A stretch of DNA of 64,000 bases from assembly GCA_963830385.1 (NCBI GenBank), contig CAWHMD010000008.1, positions 434,001 to 498,000 of the forward strand, written 5' to 3'. Positions 36,486 through 45,574 of this stretch are shown here, piece after piece. Every line of letters starts with the position of its first letter. The first letter of the stretch is position 1. The translations under genes were made by a program, and so were the position numbers. A model generated the notes under the pieces. It saw only the letters and a list, made by a program, of their open reading frames with translations. It was not told the DNA's origin and ran no database searches. The DNA is from Bog-532 sp963830385 (GTDB lineage: Bacteria; Actinomycetota; Actinomycetes; Streptosporangiales; Streptosporangiaceae).

Positions 36486-37976
36486 GACGGCGGCGGCGCG
36501 GATGGCGGGCCGGTTCGGCTTGCCCTGCTCGGTCCGGGGGATCTGCCGGACCGGCATCACCTGCACCGAGGCGGCGGCCGCCTGCTCGCCGTGGCGGGCG
36601 GCCAGGGCGGCCCGGCACGCCGCGGAGTCGACGGTGCCGCCGGGCCAGGCTTCGGCGGCGGCCACCCAGCCGTCCCGGTCCGGCTCGGCTACCAGCACCG
36701 CGTACCGGACCGACGGCTCGCTGCACATCGTGTCCTGCAGCGCGACCGGGCTGACACCGGTGTCGCCGATGTCGGACACCCGGCCGAGGATCTGCAGCAT
36801 GTCTTCCTGGTCGAGGGCGCCGACGTCGCCGGTGCGGTACCAGCCGCCGGTGAAGTTCTCGGCTTCCTCCACCGGGCGGTGCCGGTAGCCCTGGGCCATC
36901 GCGGGCGACCGGACCTCGATCGCCCCGCCCCGCGGGCCGAGGCTGCCGTCGGGCCGGCGGAACCGGACGTCGACGCCGGGCTGGATCCGGCCGGCGCAGC
37001 GGAACCGGGACGGGCGGTCGTGGCCGGCGGGCGGCAGCGCACTGACGATGCCGATCTCGCTGGCCCCGTAGGTGTGGGCGATCACCGGGCCGAGCCTCAT
37101 CCGGGCGCGGCGGCGGAGCACCGGGGCGGCCATCGCGCCGATGTGGGTCAGCACCTGCAGGGAGGACAGGTCGCGGGTGGGGACGGCCGGATCGTCCATG
37201 AGCGTGAACAGCTGCGGCTCGACCAGGAACAGGTGGGTGATCCGCTCGCGTTCGATCGCGTCCAGGGTGGCGGCCGGCTCGTAGTGGTCCTGCAGGATGA
37301 CGGTGCCGCCGCCGAGCAGGGTCTGGTCGACCAGGACCTGGGTCAGGTAGGCGAGCTTGCCGTTGGCCAGCTGGCGGCGGCCCGGCGCGGGCGCCGGGAG
37401 CATGACGTTGGTGTCGTAGGCGGCGAAGGTGCGGCGGCTGCCCTTGGGCACGCCGGTCGTCCCGCCGGAGGAGATGACCACCGCCAGGTCGCCGGGCCGG
37501 GCGCGGGGGGCCAGCGGTCCGGCGGGCTGGGCGGCGGCCAGCGTGTCCAGCCGCAGGGCCACCCCGGGGACCGGGCCGGCGGCAGCCACCGGGGCAGTGA
37601 CCGTGGCCGGGAGCAGGGCAGCGGTCTCGGGGAAGACCACCAGCAGCCGCGGGTCGAACTGGGTGATCATCCGGGCCAGGGTCTCGGTGGCCGGCGGGAT
37701 CGACAGGTACACCGCGGCCGCCCCGGTCAGGTGGGCGGCGTAGCGGACGGCCAGCGCTTCGGGGCGGTTGGGGGCGAGCAGCGCCACCAGGTCGCCGGGG
37801 CGCAGGCCCTGGGCGTCGAGCACCCGTGCGTAGCGGTAGATCATGGCCAGCAGCTCGGCGCCGGTGATGCCGGACATGCCGGTCCCGGCCTCGGCGGAGC
37901 GCAGGACCGGGCGGTCTCCGGCCCCGCCGAGGGCGGTCACGAGGGAGTCGATGTAGCTGGTCACGGTCACCTTCAC
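36465..37976 (-). CDS. AMP-forming acyl-CoA synthetase / ligase
   Basis: This 503-residue ANL-superfamily enzyme activates a carboxylic acid as acyl-AMP and usually transfers it to CoA. Motifs: P-loop ISSGGTTGVPKG, TYGASEIG, GWYRTGDVG and C-terminal EQGKPNR containing the catalytic lysine region. The C-terminal domain is compact. The substrate is unknown; no carrier protein or polyketide gene is adjacent. ATG 37976 is the listed start, with GTG 37970 as an alternative. Confidence 0.88.
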   Translation of the reverse strand: MKVTVTSYIDSLVTALGGAGDRPVLRSAEAGTGMSGITGAELLAMIYRYARVLDAQGLRPGDLVALLAPNRPEALAVRYAAHLTGAAAVYLSIPPATETLARMITQFDPRLLVVFPETAALLPATVTAPVAAAGPVPGVALRLDTLAAAQPAGPLAPRARPGDLAVVISSGGTTGVPKGSRRTFAAYDTNVMLPAPAPGRRQLANGKLAYLTQVLVDQTLLGGGTVILQDHYEPAATLDAIERERITHLFLVEPQLFTLMDDPAVPTRDLSSLQVLTHIGAMAAPVLRRRARMRLGPVIAHTYGASEIGIVSALPPAGHDRPSRFRCAGRIQPGVDVRFRRPDGSLGPRGGAIEVRSPAMAQGYRHRPVEEAENFTGGWYRTGDVGALDQEDMLQILGRVSDIGDTGVSPVALQDTMCSEPSVRYAVLVAEPDRDGWVAAAEAWPGGTVDSAACRAALAARHGEQAAAASVQVMPVRQIPRTEQGKPNRPAIRAAAVSGSGVL

Positions 37977-38155
37977 TTGACGAGCTGGCGGTCGATGGCG
38001 TCCACGCCATCCTGGCCGAAAGCATTACCAACTTATTACGTAGCCCGCTGGGCCTGAACGCGCTGATCAGGCCAGCCGTATCCGGAAATGACCGGCCAGA
38101 AATGGCCTCTTCCATTACCGGATGCGCCGCGGCGCGAAATGAACGAGGCAATGCT

Positions 38156-38899
38156 GTGAATTCATCACCCCGGCACCGGCGCGCGCGCAAAATCAGGCGG
38201 AGCGGCCGCCACACGGCCCCGTCGCAGCTGGCCAGCGTGGCGGAAAAGGCCAGCCAGGCCACCCCGGCCATGGCGATCGCGGGGGTGCTGGTCGCCGCCC
38301 CGCAGCACCACGCGGTGACCGCCATGCGCACCACTACCGCCGCCGTCATCGTCCATCAGGAAAAACCCGAAAAGGTCGCGGCGAGTCAGCGTTATACGGT
38401 TCAGCGGGGCGACACGCTCTCCTCGATCGCCCGGCGCTTTTACGGCAGCACCGCCGATTGGAATCGCCTTTTCCAGGCCAACCGATCGGTGCTGCGCAAC
38501 CCCAACGTGATCTTCCCGGGCCAGGTCCTGCAGATTCCCGGCCAGCTGCCCGCCGCCACCAGTTCGCCCGGGGGCGGCTCCGCCCAGGTGACCACCTCGT
38601 CGATGCTGAGCGGGACGCTGAACTGCCGCGAGCTGGAAGACCTGTGGGAGCAGGCCGGCGGCGCGGCCGGCCAGGCGGTCACCGCCGCCTCGATCGCCGA
38701 AGCCGAATCGGGCGGCCAGCAGTTCGCCACCGGCGGGGTGGGGGAGCGCGGCTACTGGCAGATCAACCCCAACCACGGCTCGCTGTCCACCTACGACCCG
38801 CTCGGCAACGCCAAGGCCGCCGTCATCATCTCCGGCGACGGGACCAACTGGACCCCCTGGACCACCTTCACCAGCGGAGCCTTCCAGGGCCGCTGCTAA
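38156..38899 (+). CDS. Secreted LysM protein with lysozyme-like (transglycosylase) domain
   Basis: A 247-residue cell-wall protein. GTG 38156 has a GAGG site 7 bp upstream, better than ATG 38102. A basic N terminus and hydrophobic stretch (PAMAIAGVLVAAP) suggest secretion. A LysM domain for peptidoglycan binding follows (YTVQRGDTLSSIARRFYGSTADWNRLF), then a linker and a lysozyme-like domain with AASIAEAESGG (catalytic Glu) and YWQINPNHG, as in actinobacterial transglycosylases. The 3' end abuts a truncated phosphoesterase on the other strand. Confidence 0.88.
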   Translation: MNSSPRHRRARKIRRSGRHTAPSQLASVAEKASQATPAMAIAGVLVAAPQHHAVTAMRTTTAAVIVHQEKPEKVAASQRYTVQRGDTLSSIARRFYGSTADWNRLFQANRSVLRNPNVIFPGQVLQIPGQLPAATSSPGGGSAQVTTSSMLSGTLNCRELEDLWEQAGGAAGQAVTAASIAEAESGGQQFATGGVGERGYWQINPNHGSLSTYDPLGNAKAAVIISGDGTNWTPWTTFTSGAFQGRC

Positions 38900-39274
38900 A
38901 TCCCGGGAGGTCCCGAGCGGGGCCGACCGGGTCTGGCGCACCGCCCGGACCATGGCCTCGGCGACCTGGAACGTGAACAGCTCCTGGGGCCGGTAACTGC
39001 CGACGATGCCGACGGCCGCGCGGATGGGGGAGTCGGCGTCGGAATAGCGGTCGAGCAGCTCGGCCCGTCCCGGTGACTGGTGATCCATCAGGTGGGTGTC
39101 CGACAGCTGGGCGATGACCAGCAGCGGCCGGGCTGACCGGCGCCACCCGGCGGGCAGGCTGGTGCCGGTCAGGTCGTCCCGGACAAGGTGCTGTTCCCCG
39201 TCCCTGGCCACCAGCGGGCGGTAGCCGCCTGCTTCGGCATCCCCGGGCACCAGCCAGCGGCGGTCGGTCGTCAT
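38894..39274 (-). pseudogene. Metallophosphoesterase (TIGR03767-like), truncated to the N terminus
   Basis: About 125 residues match the start of the actinobacterial metallophosphoesterase family TIGR03767: RPLLVIAQLSDTHLMDHQSP contains the first metal-binding DxH, and YRPQELFTFQVAEAMVRAV is a conserved segment. Full-length members run to roughly 450-500 residues, but here the homology stops near 38905 where the LysM gene begins on the other strand; the open frame beyond is its antisense. All later metal ligands are missing, so the product cannot be active. Confidence 0.7.
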
Positions 39275-39347
39275 GAGGGCATTTTGGCTGCTGTAGACGT
39301 CGGGCCGGTGACGGAGGGCTGAAAGCTTTGCCTCATCCGAACACGGA

Positions 39348-40040
39348 TCAGCCGCGGCCGGTACCGGTGACGCGGCCGCCCAGGCCCGCGTCCCGGGCCC
39401 GGACGATGGCAGCCGGCCGGTCGCTGACCTGAAGCTTGGCGAAGATGGCCGAGACGTTGTTGCGGATCGTCTTCTCGCTCAGCCCCAGCCGCCCGGCGAT
39501 CGCGGTATTGGACTCACCCGCCGCGATCAGGTCGAGCACGTCGTGCTCGCGCTGGGACAAGTTGGCGAACGCGGGCGTGATCCGGTCCGGGCCGCCGCGG
39601 AAGAAATCGGCCATCCGCGCGGCCAGCGCGGCGCCGAAGATCACTTCGCCGGCCGCGACCGCCGTGATCGCGCGCAGGATCTGGTCCGGGTGGGCGCCCT
39701 TGAGCACGTAGCCGCGGGCGCCGGCCCGCATGGCCGCCAGCACCGAGGTGTCGTCTTCGAGCATCGTGAGCATCAGCACCCCGGTGCCCGGCCGGGCATC
39801 GAGGATCTGCCGGGTGGCGTCGATCCCGCTGACCCCGGGCATGCGGATGTCCATCAGCACCACGTCGGGCTCGGTGGCCGCGCACACCTCGGCCGCTTGC
39901 TGGCCGTCGGCGGCCTGCCCCACGTACTCCAGCGGCGGGCTCTCCTCCACCAGCGTCCGCAGCCCGGCCCGGAACACCGGGTGATCGTCGGCGATCACCA
40001 CCCGGATCGGCCGGTCCGGGCGGCCCGTCAGCTCAGTCAC
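39348..40040 (-). CDS. NarL/LuxR-type response regulator
   Basis: This 230-residue regulator has a receiver domain (VVIADDHPVFRAGL; phospho-Asp in VVLMDIRMPG; Lys in YVLKGAH) and a C-terminal LuxR HTH (LSQREHDVLDLIAAGESNTAIAG, then EKTIRNNVSAIFAKL). GTG 40040 overlaps the stop of the histidine kinase (GTGA), so both are made together as a cognate two-component pair. Confidence 0.92.
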   Translation of the reverse strand: MTELTGRPDRPIRVVIADDHPVFRAGLRTLVEESPPLEYVGQAADGQQAAEVCAATEPDVVLMDIRMPGVSGIDATRQILDARPGTGVLMLTMLEDDTSVLAAMRAGARGYVLKGAHPDQILRAITAVAAGEVIFGAALAARMADFFRGGPDRITPAFANLSQREHDVLDLIAAGESNTAIAGRLGLSEKTIRNNVSAIFAKLQVSDRPAAIVRARDAGLGGRVTGTGRG

Positions 40041-42031
40041 CGGGCCTCCAGCGGGATACGCGCCTGGACGCAGGTACCGCGGGGCAGCGCGGCCTCCACC
40101 GTGCAGTGGCCACCCAGCTCGGCGGCCCGCTCGCGCATGGAGGAGATGCCCACCCCGGCCCGGAACCCGTCGGGCAGGCCTTCGCCGTCGTCGGTGATCT
40201 CCAGCCGCAGGCCGTCGTCCAGGCTGATCCGGACGCATCCGTGCCGGGCGCGGGCGTGCCGGGTGATGTTGGTCATCGCCTCGACCGCGATCCGGTAGGC
40301 CGCCGCCTCCACCGCGGCGGGCAGGCCGGGCGCCGCGTCCGGCCCGGTCACCTCGATGCCGCCGAACGACTCGGCCCGCTGCTTCAGCGCCGCGATCAGG
40401 CCGAGCTCGTCCAGGGCACCCGGGCGCAGGCCCTCGACCAGCCGCCGGACCTCGGCGATGGCTTCCTGGGTCTGCCCGGTCAGCGTGTCCAGCTGGGTGA
40501 CGGCCGCACCCGGGTCGGCCGGGATCTGCCGCCGGGCCCGCTGCAGGCCCAGCACCACCCCGGCCAGCCCCGGGCCCAGCCCATCGTGCAGATCCCGGCG
40601 CAGGCGGCGGCGTTCCTCCTCGGCCGCGGTGACCAGGTGCTCCCGGGACCGGCGGACGTCCATCGTCAGGGCGACCGCGTGCCCCGCGGCCGCGACCTGG
40701 CGGATCACCCCGTCCAGGAGCCGCATCTCATCCAGCCCGGGCGGCCGCCCGGGCTGGCGGCTCACGGTCAGCGAGCCGATCGTTTCGCCCGCGAACACCA
40801 GCGGGTACCGGTCCCCGTCGCCGTGATCGGTGCCGGACCGGGCCGTGGTCTCGCCGACCTCGATGCCGACGAAGTCCAGCCGCAGCGCCCGCCGGATCGT
40901 CCGGGCCACCGCGGGCAGCACCTCTTCGGGCTCGGCCGCGTCCTCCAGACGGCGCCCGAGCCGCATCAGCGCGGCGTAGGGGTCGTCCCGGTCGCCGTAC
41001 ACCAGGCGGGTGACCCAGCGGCGCAGGCCGCCCTGCACCGGCAGGGCGACGGCGACCGCCACGATCACCGCGACCGGCTGGCTGACCGCGTCCCGGGCCA
41101 TCGTGCCGGCCACCGCCGCCACCGCGAAGTAGACGGCCAGCACGCAGGCGATCAGGCCCGCGTAGACCAGCGCCCGGCTCAGCACCTGGCGGGCGTCGAA
41201 CAGCCGGTACCGGTAGATGGCAGCCCACGCCGCCGCGGCCAGCGCCACGATGCCCAGCAGCTCCGCCGGCAGCGCGTCGTTGCTGTTGCCGGTGGCCGCG
41301 ATGACCACCCCGCAGCCCCACCAGGACGCGGCGATCAGCCACCCGGCCGGTACCGCCAGCCGCAGCGCGCCCGCCAGGGCCGGGTCGGCGGCGACGCCGC
41401 CGGCCACCCGGGCCGCCCGCTTGCTGCGCAGCTGCAGTGACCAGGCCCCGGCGGTGGCGAGGACGGGGATGGCCACGACGGTGGCACCGAGCGCGCCGGC
41501 GGCCGCACCGGGCGCCCCGCTCAGCCCGGTCGGGTTGGGCCGGTCGGGGAAATCGAGCAGGTGCGGCGCCAGCAGTTCGTTCAGCAGCTGGGCGGCCAGC
41601 ACCGCGATCGCCGCCCACAGCACCACCCGCCAGCCACGCGAAGGTGGCCGCCCGGTCGGGAACAGCAGCAGGCCGAGGACCGGCACCAGCACCAGCGCGG
41701 GCGTCCACGGCCAGGCGTCCAGCCATTCGGCCCAGCGGGCCGCGGGCAGCGCCGCCCCGGTGTCGGCCGCGTGGGCGTACAGGTAGGCGGCCACCGCCAG
41801 CGGGATGCTGACCCCGGCCAGCAGCAGCAGCCAGCCGACCGGGTTACGCCGCTGGGCCCGGGCCGCGGCCGCGCCCACCAGCGGGACCGACAGCGACACG
41901 ATGGCCAGCCCGGCCAGCCCCACCCCGGCCGGGTCCAGCCGGTAGGCGGCGACCAGCACCACCGTCACCGCTGCCAGCAGCCCGGCGGCGGTGACGGAGA
42001 ACCGGGTTATCGCCGCCGTCACCATGGTCAC
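40037..42031 (-). CDS. Multi-pass sensor histidine kinase (NarL type)
   Basis: This 664-residue kinase has about ten hydrophobic segments over the first 340 residues, then a GAF-like region (PEEVLPAVARTIRRALRLDFVG) and the HisKA_3 segment RRRLRRDLHDGLGPGLAGVV with phospho-His, followed by the ATP-binding domain (ITDDGEG, GVGISSMRERAAELGG). The many helices suggest sensing at the membrane. It is followed by its regulator with a 4-bp overlap. Confidence 0.9.
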   Translation of the reverse strand: MTMVTAAITRFSVTAAGLLAAVTVVLVAAYRLDPAGVGLAGLAIVSLSVPLVGAAAARAQRRNPVGWLLLLAGVSIPLAVAAYLYAHAADTGAALPAARWAEWLDAWPWTPALVLVPVLGLLLFPTGRPPSRGWRVVLWAAIAVLAAQLLNELLAPHLLDFPDRPNPTGLSGAPGAAAGALGATVVAIPVLATAGAWSLQLRSKRAARVAGGVAADPALAGALRLAVPAGWLIAASWWGCGVVIAATGNSNDALPAELLGIVALAAAAWAAIYRYRLFDARQVLSRALVYAGLIACVLAVYFAVAAVAGTMARDAVSQPVAVIVAVAVALPVQGGLRRWVTRLVYGDRDDPYAALMRLGRRLEDAAEPEEVLPAVARTIRRALRLDFVGIEVGETTARSGTDHGDGDRYPLVFAGETIGSLTVSRQPGRPPGLDEMRLLDGVIRQVAAAGHAVALTMDVRRSREHLVTAAEEERRRLRRDLHDGLGPGLAGVVLGLQRARRQIPADPGAAVTQLDTLTGQTQEAIAEVRRLVEGLRPGALDELGLIAALKQRAESFGGIEVTGPDAAPGLPAAVEAAAYRIAVEAMTNITRHARARHGCVRISLDDGLRLEITDDGEGLPDGFRAGVGISSMRERAAELGGHCTVEAALPRGTCVQARIPLEAR

Positions 42032-42058
42032 GTTTTCCGTTCTTGACGAAATGCCTGG

Positions 42059-42739
42059 TTACACCCTGACATGCTCGGCCGCCGGCGGCATAGTGAGCGC
42101 GCGCCCGTCCGCCTGACGCTGGACCAGCGCCCGGGCACAGGCACCGAACGCCACCGCCAGCAGCGCGAAGCCGGCCGCCGCGAGCGGCTTGATCCCGGCC
42201 GCCTCGCCCAGCATCTCCGCGACCGGCCAGGCGCACAGCGCGGCCCCCGCCCAGGCAGGCACCGCCCGGGACCGGATCAGCGCGATGCCGAGCAGGATGA
42301 ACCCGGCCACGTGACCGGCCAGGTACAGCACGGTCAGCCCGGTCACCACCCCGCTGTTCTCGAACCCGGCCACCACTGCGACCGCGGTCGCGCGGGCCGG
42401 CTGGGCGGCCGCCGACCGGACCACCACGTCCAGGGCCAGCAGGTAGCCGGCCCCCAGCATCGACACGAACGACAGCGCCGTCCCGGCCACCGCCAGCCGG
42501 GACCGCGTCCCCCCGGCCACGATCCCCGCGTACAGCACCGCCGGGAGCAGCAGCAGGAGCAGGACGTCGAGGACGGCGGCCGCGCTCATCGCCGGCCCGT
42601 GCGCGGCCGCGGCGCTCACCTGCGCCGACGCCGACGCCCCCTCGTCCAGCGGGGTCACCAGGTACTGCGCCAGCTGCCCGAGCGGGCCCGCCACCAGGCA
42701 GATCACCGCCGCCGCGGTCTGCCATCGAGACATTTTCAT
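42059..42739 (-). CDS. Membrane protein of unknown function (DUF4386-like)
   Basis: This 226-residue protein has about six hydrophobic segments. ATG 42739 (MKMSRWQ) is preferred to the upstream frame because GGGAG lies 8 bp before it. It starts the transcription unit that continues, 27 bp later, into the kinase and regulator, so it may be part of that sensory system. The DUF4386 comparison rests only on size and topology. Confidence 0.65.
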   Translation of the reverse strand: MKMSRWQTAAAVICLVAGPLGQLAQYLVTPLDEGASASAQVSAAAAHGPAMSAAAVLDVLLLLLLPAVLYAGIVAGGTRSRLAVAGTALSFVSMLGAGYLLALDVVVRSAAAQPARATAVAVVAGFENSGVVTGLTVLYLAGHVAGFILLGIALIRSRAVPAWAGAALCAWPVAEMLGEAAGIKPLAAAGFALLAVAFGACARALVQRQADGRALTMPPAAEHVRV

Positions 42740-42853
42740 CAGATGCTCCCTCAGCTCCGGCCGCCCGGGCGGCGGCACGCTGCGAGCATCGCCGCCGGTG
42801 ATGTCCCGGGACCAGAGACCGGTGTCCCGGCCCGCCGGGATTCAGGCGGAGCC

Positions 42854-43609
42854 CTAGTAGTAGATGGCGCCGGGCACGCCGCCGCCGGCCGCGATCGCGT
42901 CGCCGTTGACCGCGGCCGACTTGGGTGAGGCCAGGAACGTGACCACGTAGGCGACCTCGCGCGCGTCGATCATCCGGCCGGCCAGGTTGGCGGCCGGGCG
43001 CTGGGCGGCCGCCTCGCTGGTCGCCTCGGTCCGGGTGATCCCCGGGTGGACGGTGACCACGCCGATCCCGTGCGGGGCGAGCTCGTCGGCCAGGTTCTTC
43101 GACATCGCCGCGACCGCGACGTTGCGCACCGAGCCGGCGACCGATCCGGTCTGGCGGGCGGCCAGGCCCGAGATGTTGATGATCCGGCCCCCGCCGGCGG
43201 CGATCATGTGCGGGGCGGCGGCCTGGCTGACCCGCAGGTAGCCGAGCACCTTGACCCGGATCTCCTCGAACAGGGCCGCCTCGCTGACCTCGTCCCAGCG
43301 CGGCGCGGGCCGCTGCCCGCCCGGCTGGGCGGCCGCGTTGACGACGATGTCGATGCCGCCCAGGGCACCGGCGGCCGCCGTCACCATCGCCGCGACCGAT
43401 TCACCGTCCCCGGTGTCGGTGCTGAAACCCGCCACCCGGCGGCCCGACTCAGCTGCCAGCTCGGCCACGGTGGCGTCGATGCGCCCCTGGTCCCGGGCCG
43501 CGATCGCCACGTCGGCACCCTCCCGGGCCAGCTCCCGGGCGATCGCCTTGCCGATGCCCCGGCTGCCGCCGGTGACCAGGGCCCGCTTACCGGCCAGTTC
43601 GAGATCCAT
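42854..43609 (-). CDS. SDR-family protein with divergent active site
   Basis: This 251-residue Rossmann-fold protein has the cofactor motif TGGSRGIGKA. The expected Tyr-x3-Lys is absent: the region after the serine segment reads GSVRNVAVAAMSKNL, aligning Gly and Asn where Tyr and Lys should be. A widespread SDR branch shares this GS-RN-AV pattern. It may use a different mechanism or be non-catalytic. A YY ends the chain. ATG 43609; divergent from the sigma-factor gene. Confidence 0.85.
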   Translation of the reverse strand: MDLELAGKRALVTGGSRGIGKAIARELAREGADVAIAARDQGRIDATVAELAAESGRRVAGFSTDTGDGESVAAMVTAAAGALGGIDIVVNAAAQPGGQRPAPRWDEVSEAALFEEIRVKVLGYLRVSQAAAPHMIAAGGGRIINISGLAARQTGSVAGSVRNVAVAAMSKNLADELAPHGIGVVTVHPGITRTEATSEAAAQRPAANLAGRMIDAREVAYVVTFLASPKSAAVNGDAIAAGGGVPGAIYY

Positions 43610-43733
43610 CGGTCTCCTTGGACAAACTCGTGGGGGAGGGCGAGACGAATTTACGCTAGCCGCCGGGTCTGTATAGATGGGGCCAGCGTGTGGCGTGGCT
43701 GGCCTTGGGCGCGAGCGAAGGCAGAGGTGGCCG

Positions 43734-44696
43734 ATGACGGTCAGTGAGGATTTCGCCGGTCTGGCCGGCCAGTTCCGCGGTGAGCTGCTGGCTCACTGCT
43801 ACCGGATGCTGGGCTCGGCCGAGGAGGCCGAGGACCTGGTGCAGGAGACCTACCTGCGGGCGTGGCGGTCCTACGACCGGTTCGAGGGCCGCTCGTCGGT
43901 GCGGACCTGGCTGTACCGGATCGCGACCAACGCCTGCCTGACCGCGATTGAGCGGCGGGGCCGGCGGCCGCTGCCGTCCGGGCTCGGCGCCCCGTCCGAG
44001 GGGATGGACGCACCGCTGGTGGCGGGCCGGGAGGTTCCGTGGCTGCAGCCGCTGCCCGGCGCGCTGCTGGCGGCCGACGGCGGGGACCCGGCCGCCGCGG
44101 CGGCGGCGCGGGCGGGTATCCGGCTGGCCTTCGTCGCGGCGCTGCAGTACCTGTCCGCCCGCCAGCGGGCGATCCTGATCCTGCGGGACGTGCTGGAATG
44201 GACGGCCGCCGACGTGGCGGACCTGCTGGGCACCACGACCACCGCGGTGAACAGCGGCCTGCGGCGGGCCCGGGCGCAGCTCGCACGGGCGCTGCCGGCC
44301 GACGACGAGCTGGCCGAGCCCGCCGAGCCGGACCGCCGGGCAGCGCTCGACCGGTTCGCCGCGGCCATCGAGGACGCCGACGGCAGTGCGCTGGCCGAGT
44401 TGCTGCGCGCGGATGCCGTCCTGGAAATGCCCCCGCTGCTGGCCTGGTTCACCGGCCGCCAGATGGTGGCCGGGTTCATCACCGCGCACTTCCTCACCGA
44501 GCCCGGTGGGCTGCGGCTGGTCCCGGTGGTGGCGAACGGGGAGCGGGCGTTCGCGGCCTACCGGCGCCAGCCCGGCGGGGAGTATCACGCGCACGCCCTG
44601 CTGGCGCTGACGGTCACCACGACGGGGATCGCGCGGATCGTCGCCTTCCAGGACACGCGGCTGTTCGCGACGTTTGGCCTGCCCGCGAAATCGTAG
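43734..44696 (+). CDS. ECF RNA polymerase sigma factor with SnoaL-like C-terminal domain
   Basis: This 320-residue sigma factor has region 2 (LLAHCYRMLGSAEEAEDLVQETYLRAW, then SVRTWLYRIATNACL) and region 4 (LQYLSARQRAILILRDVLEWTAADVADLL). An additional 110-residue SnoaL/NTF2-like domain follows, as in the TIGR02960-type group, where it acts as a built-in regulator in place of an anti-sigma factor. ATG 43734 follows GAGG. The SDR downstream, after a 92-bp gap, is a possible target. Confidence 0.9.
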   Translation: MTVSEDFAGLAGQFRGELLAHCYRMLGSAEEAEDLVQETYLRAWRSYDRFEGRSSVRTWLYRIATNACLTAIERRGRRPLPSGLGAPSEGMDAPLVAGREVPWLQPLPGALLAADGGDPAAAAAARAGIRLAFVAALQYLSARQRAILILRDVLEWTAADVADLLGTTTTAVNSGLRRARAQLARALPADDELAEPAEPDRRAALDRFAAAIEDADGSALAELLRADAVLEMPPLLAWFTGRQMVAGFITAHFLTEPGGLRLVPVVANGERAFAAYRRQPGGEYHAHALLALTVTTTGIARIVAFQDTRLFATFGLPAKS

Positions 44697-44788
44697 GGCC
44701 GCTCGCGGCGAGTCGCGGGAATCCGGCTGGTCTATCTAAGTGAGCCGCCCGACAGGCGGCCGGAAGCCCGCAGACTGGAGTGGCAGAC

Positions 44789-45514
44789 ATGAAGATCGAA
44801 GGCAAGACCGTACTGATCACCGGGGCCAACCGCGGCATCGGGCAGGCGCTGGTCAACGAGGCCCTGATCCGGGGGGCGCATCGCGTGTACGCTGGCACCC
44901 GCCAGCCGCTGGCCCATCCGGACGAGCGCGTCACGCCCCTGACCCTGGACGTGACCAGCGCGGCGCAGGTTCAGGCCGCCGCCGCGAGCGCCGGGTCGCT
45001 CGACGTCCTCATCAACAACGCCGGCATCGCCCGGTACGACGACCTGAGCGACCGGGCGGCCCTGGAGCAGCATCTGGCCGTCAACCTCTTCGGCACCTAC
45101 GGCGTCACCCAGGCCTTCCTGCCGTTGCTGACCACGTCCCGGGGCGCCATCGTCAACAACGTGTCGACGATGGCCCTGGCCCCCTTCCCGTTCACCCCGG
45201 CCTACGCGATCTCCAAGGCGGCCGCGTTCAACCTGACCCAGTCGCTGCGGGCCCTGCTGGCCGGGCGCGGCGTACGGGTGCACGCGGTCCTGACCGGCCC
45301 GACCGACACCGACATGACCCGCGGCTTCGACATCCCCAAGGCCTCGCCGGAGTCGGTCGCCCGCGCCATCTTCGATGGGGTGGAGAACGAGGAGGAAGAC
45401 ATCTTCCCCGACTCCATGTCACGGTCCCTGGCCGACAGCTGGCGCAACGGCGCGGTCAAGGCGATGGAGCGCGAGAACGCGGCGTTCGTGCCAGCCGAGC
45501 CCGCCGCGGCCTGA
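44789..45514 (+). CDS. Short-chain dehydrogenase/reductase
   Basis: A classical SDR of about 241 residues: TGANRGIGQ cofactor motif near residue 10, NNAG near 78, Ser in NNVSTMA and the YAISK active-site pair. ATG 44789 has GGAG 8 bp upstream; GTG 44780 is in frame just before. The substrate is unknown. Confidence 0.9.
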   Translation: MKIEGKTVLITGANRGIGQALVNEALIRGAHRVYAGTRQPLAHPDERVTPLTLDVTSAAQVQAAAASAGSLDVLINNAGIARYDDLSDRAALEQHLAVNLFGTYGVTQAFLPLLTTSRGAIVNNVSTMALAPFPFTPAYAISKAAAFNLTQSLRALLAGRGVRVHAVLTGPTDTDMTRGFDIPKASPESVARAIFDGVENEEEDIFPDSMSRSLADSWRNGAVKAMERENAAFVPAEPAAA

Positions 45515-45541
45515 GCACGGTAATACCCCGGGGACCCCGGC

Positions 45542-45563
45542 CCGGGTGGCCCGCACCACCCGG
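45542..45563. terminator. Hairpin between convergent SDR and GNAT genes
   Basis: CCGGGTGG and CCACCCGG form an 8-bp stem with a 6-base loop, centred between two converging stop codons, consistent with a bidirectional terminator. No T-run. Confidence 0.5.
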
Positions 45564-45574
45564 CCAGGGCCCGG

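Noticed and set aside
37977..38155. c-di-AMP (ydaO-type) riboswitch upstream of the LysM gene
   Set aside because: Such riboswitches often precede wall-lysin genes in actinomycetes, so I looked for the conserved blocks, but they are not present.
38165..38893. Continuation of the metallophosphoesterase frame to 38165
   Set aside because: Beyond about 38905 the frame is antisense of the LysM gene and loses all family motifs.
44744..44760. Hairpin GCCGCC-CGACA-GGCGGC between sigma factor and SDR
   Set aside because: Only a 6-bp stem of pure G/C, expected by chance in this composition.
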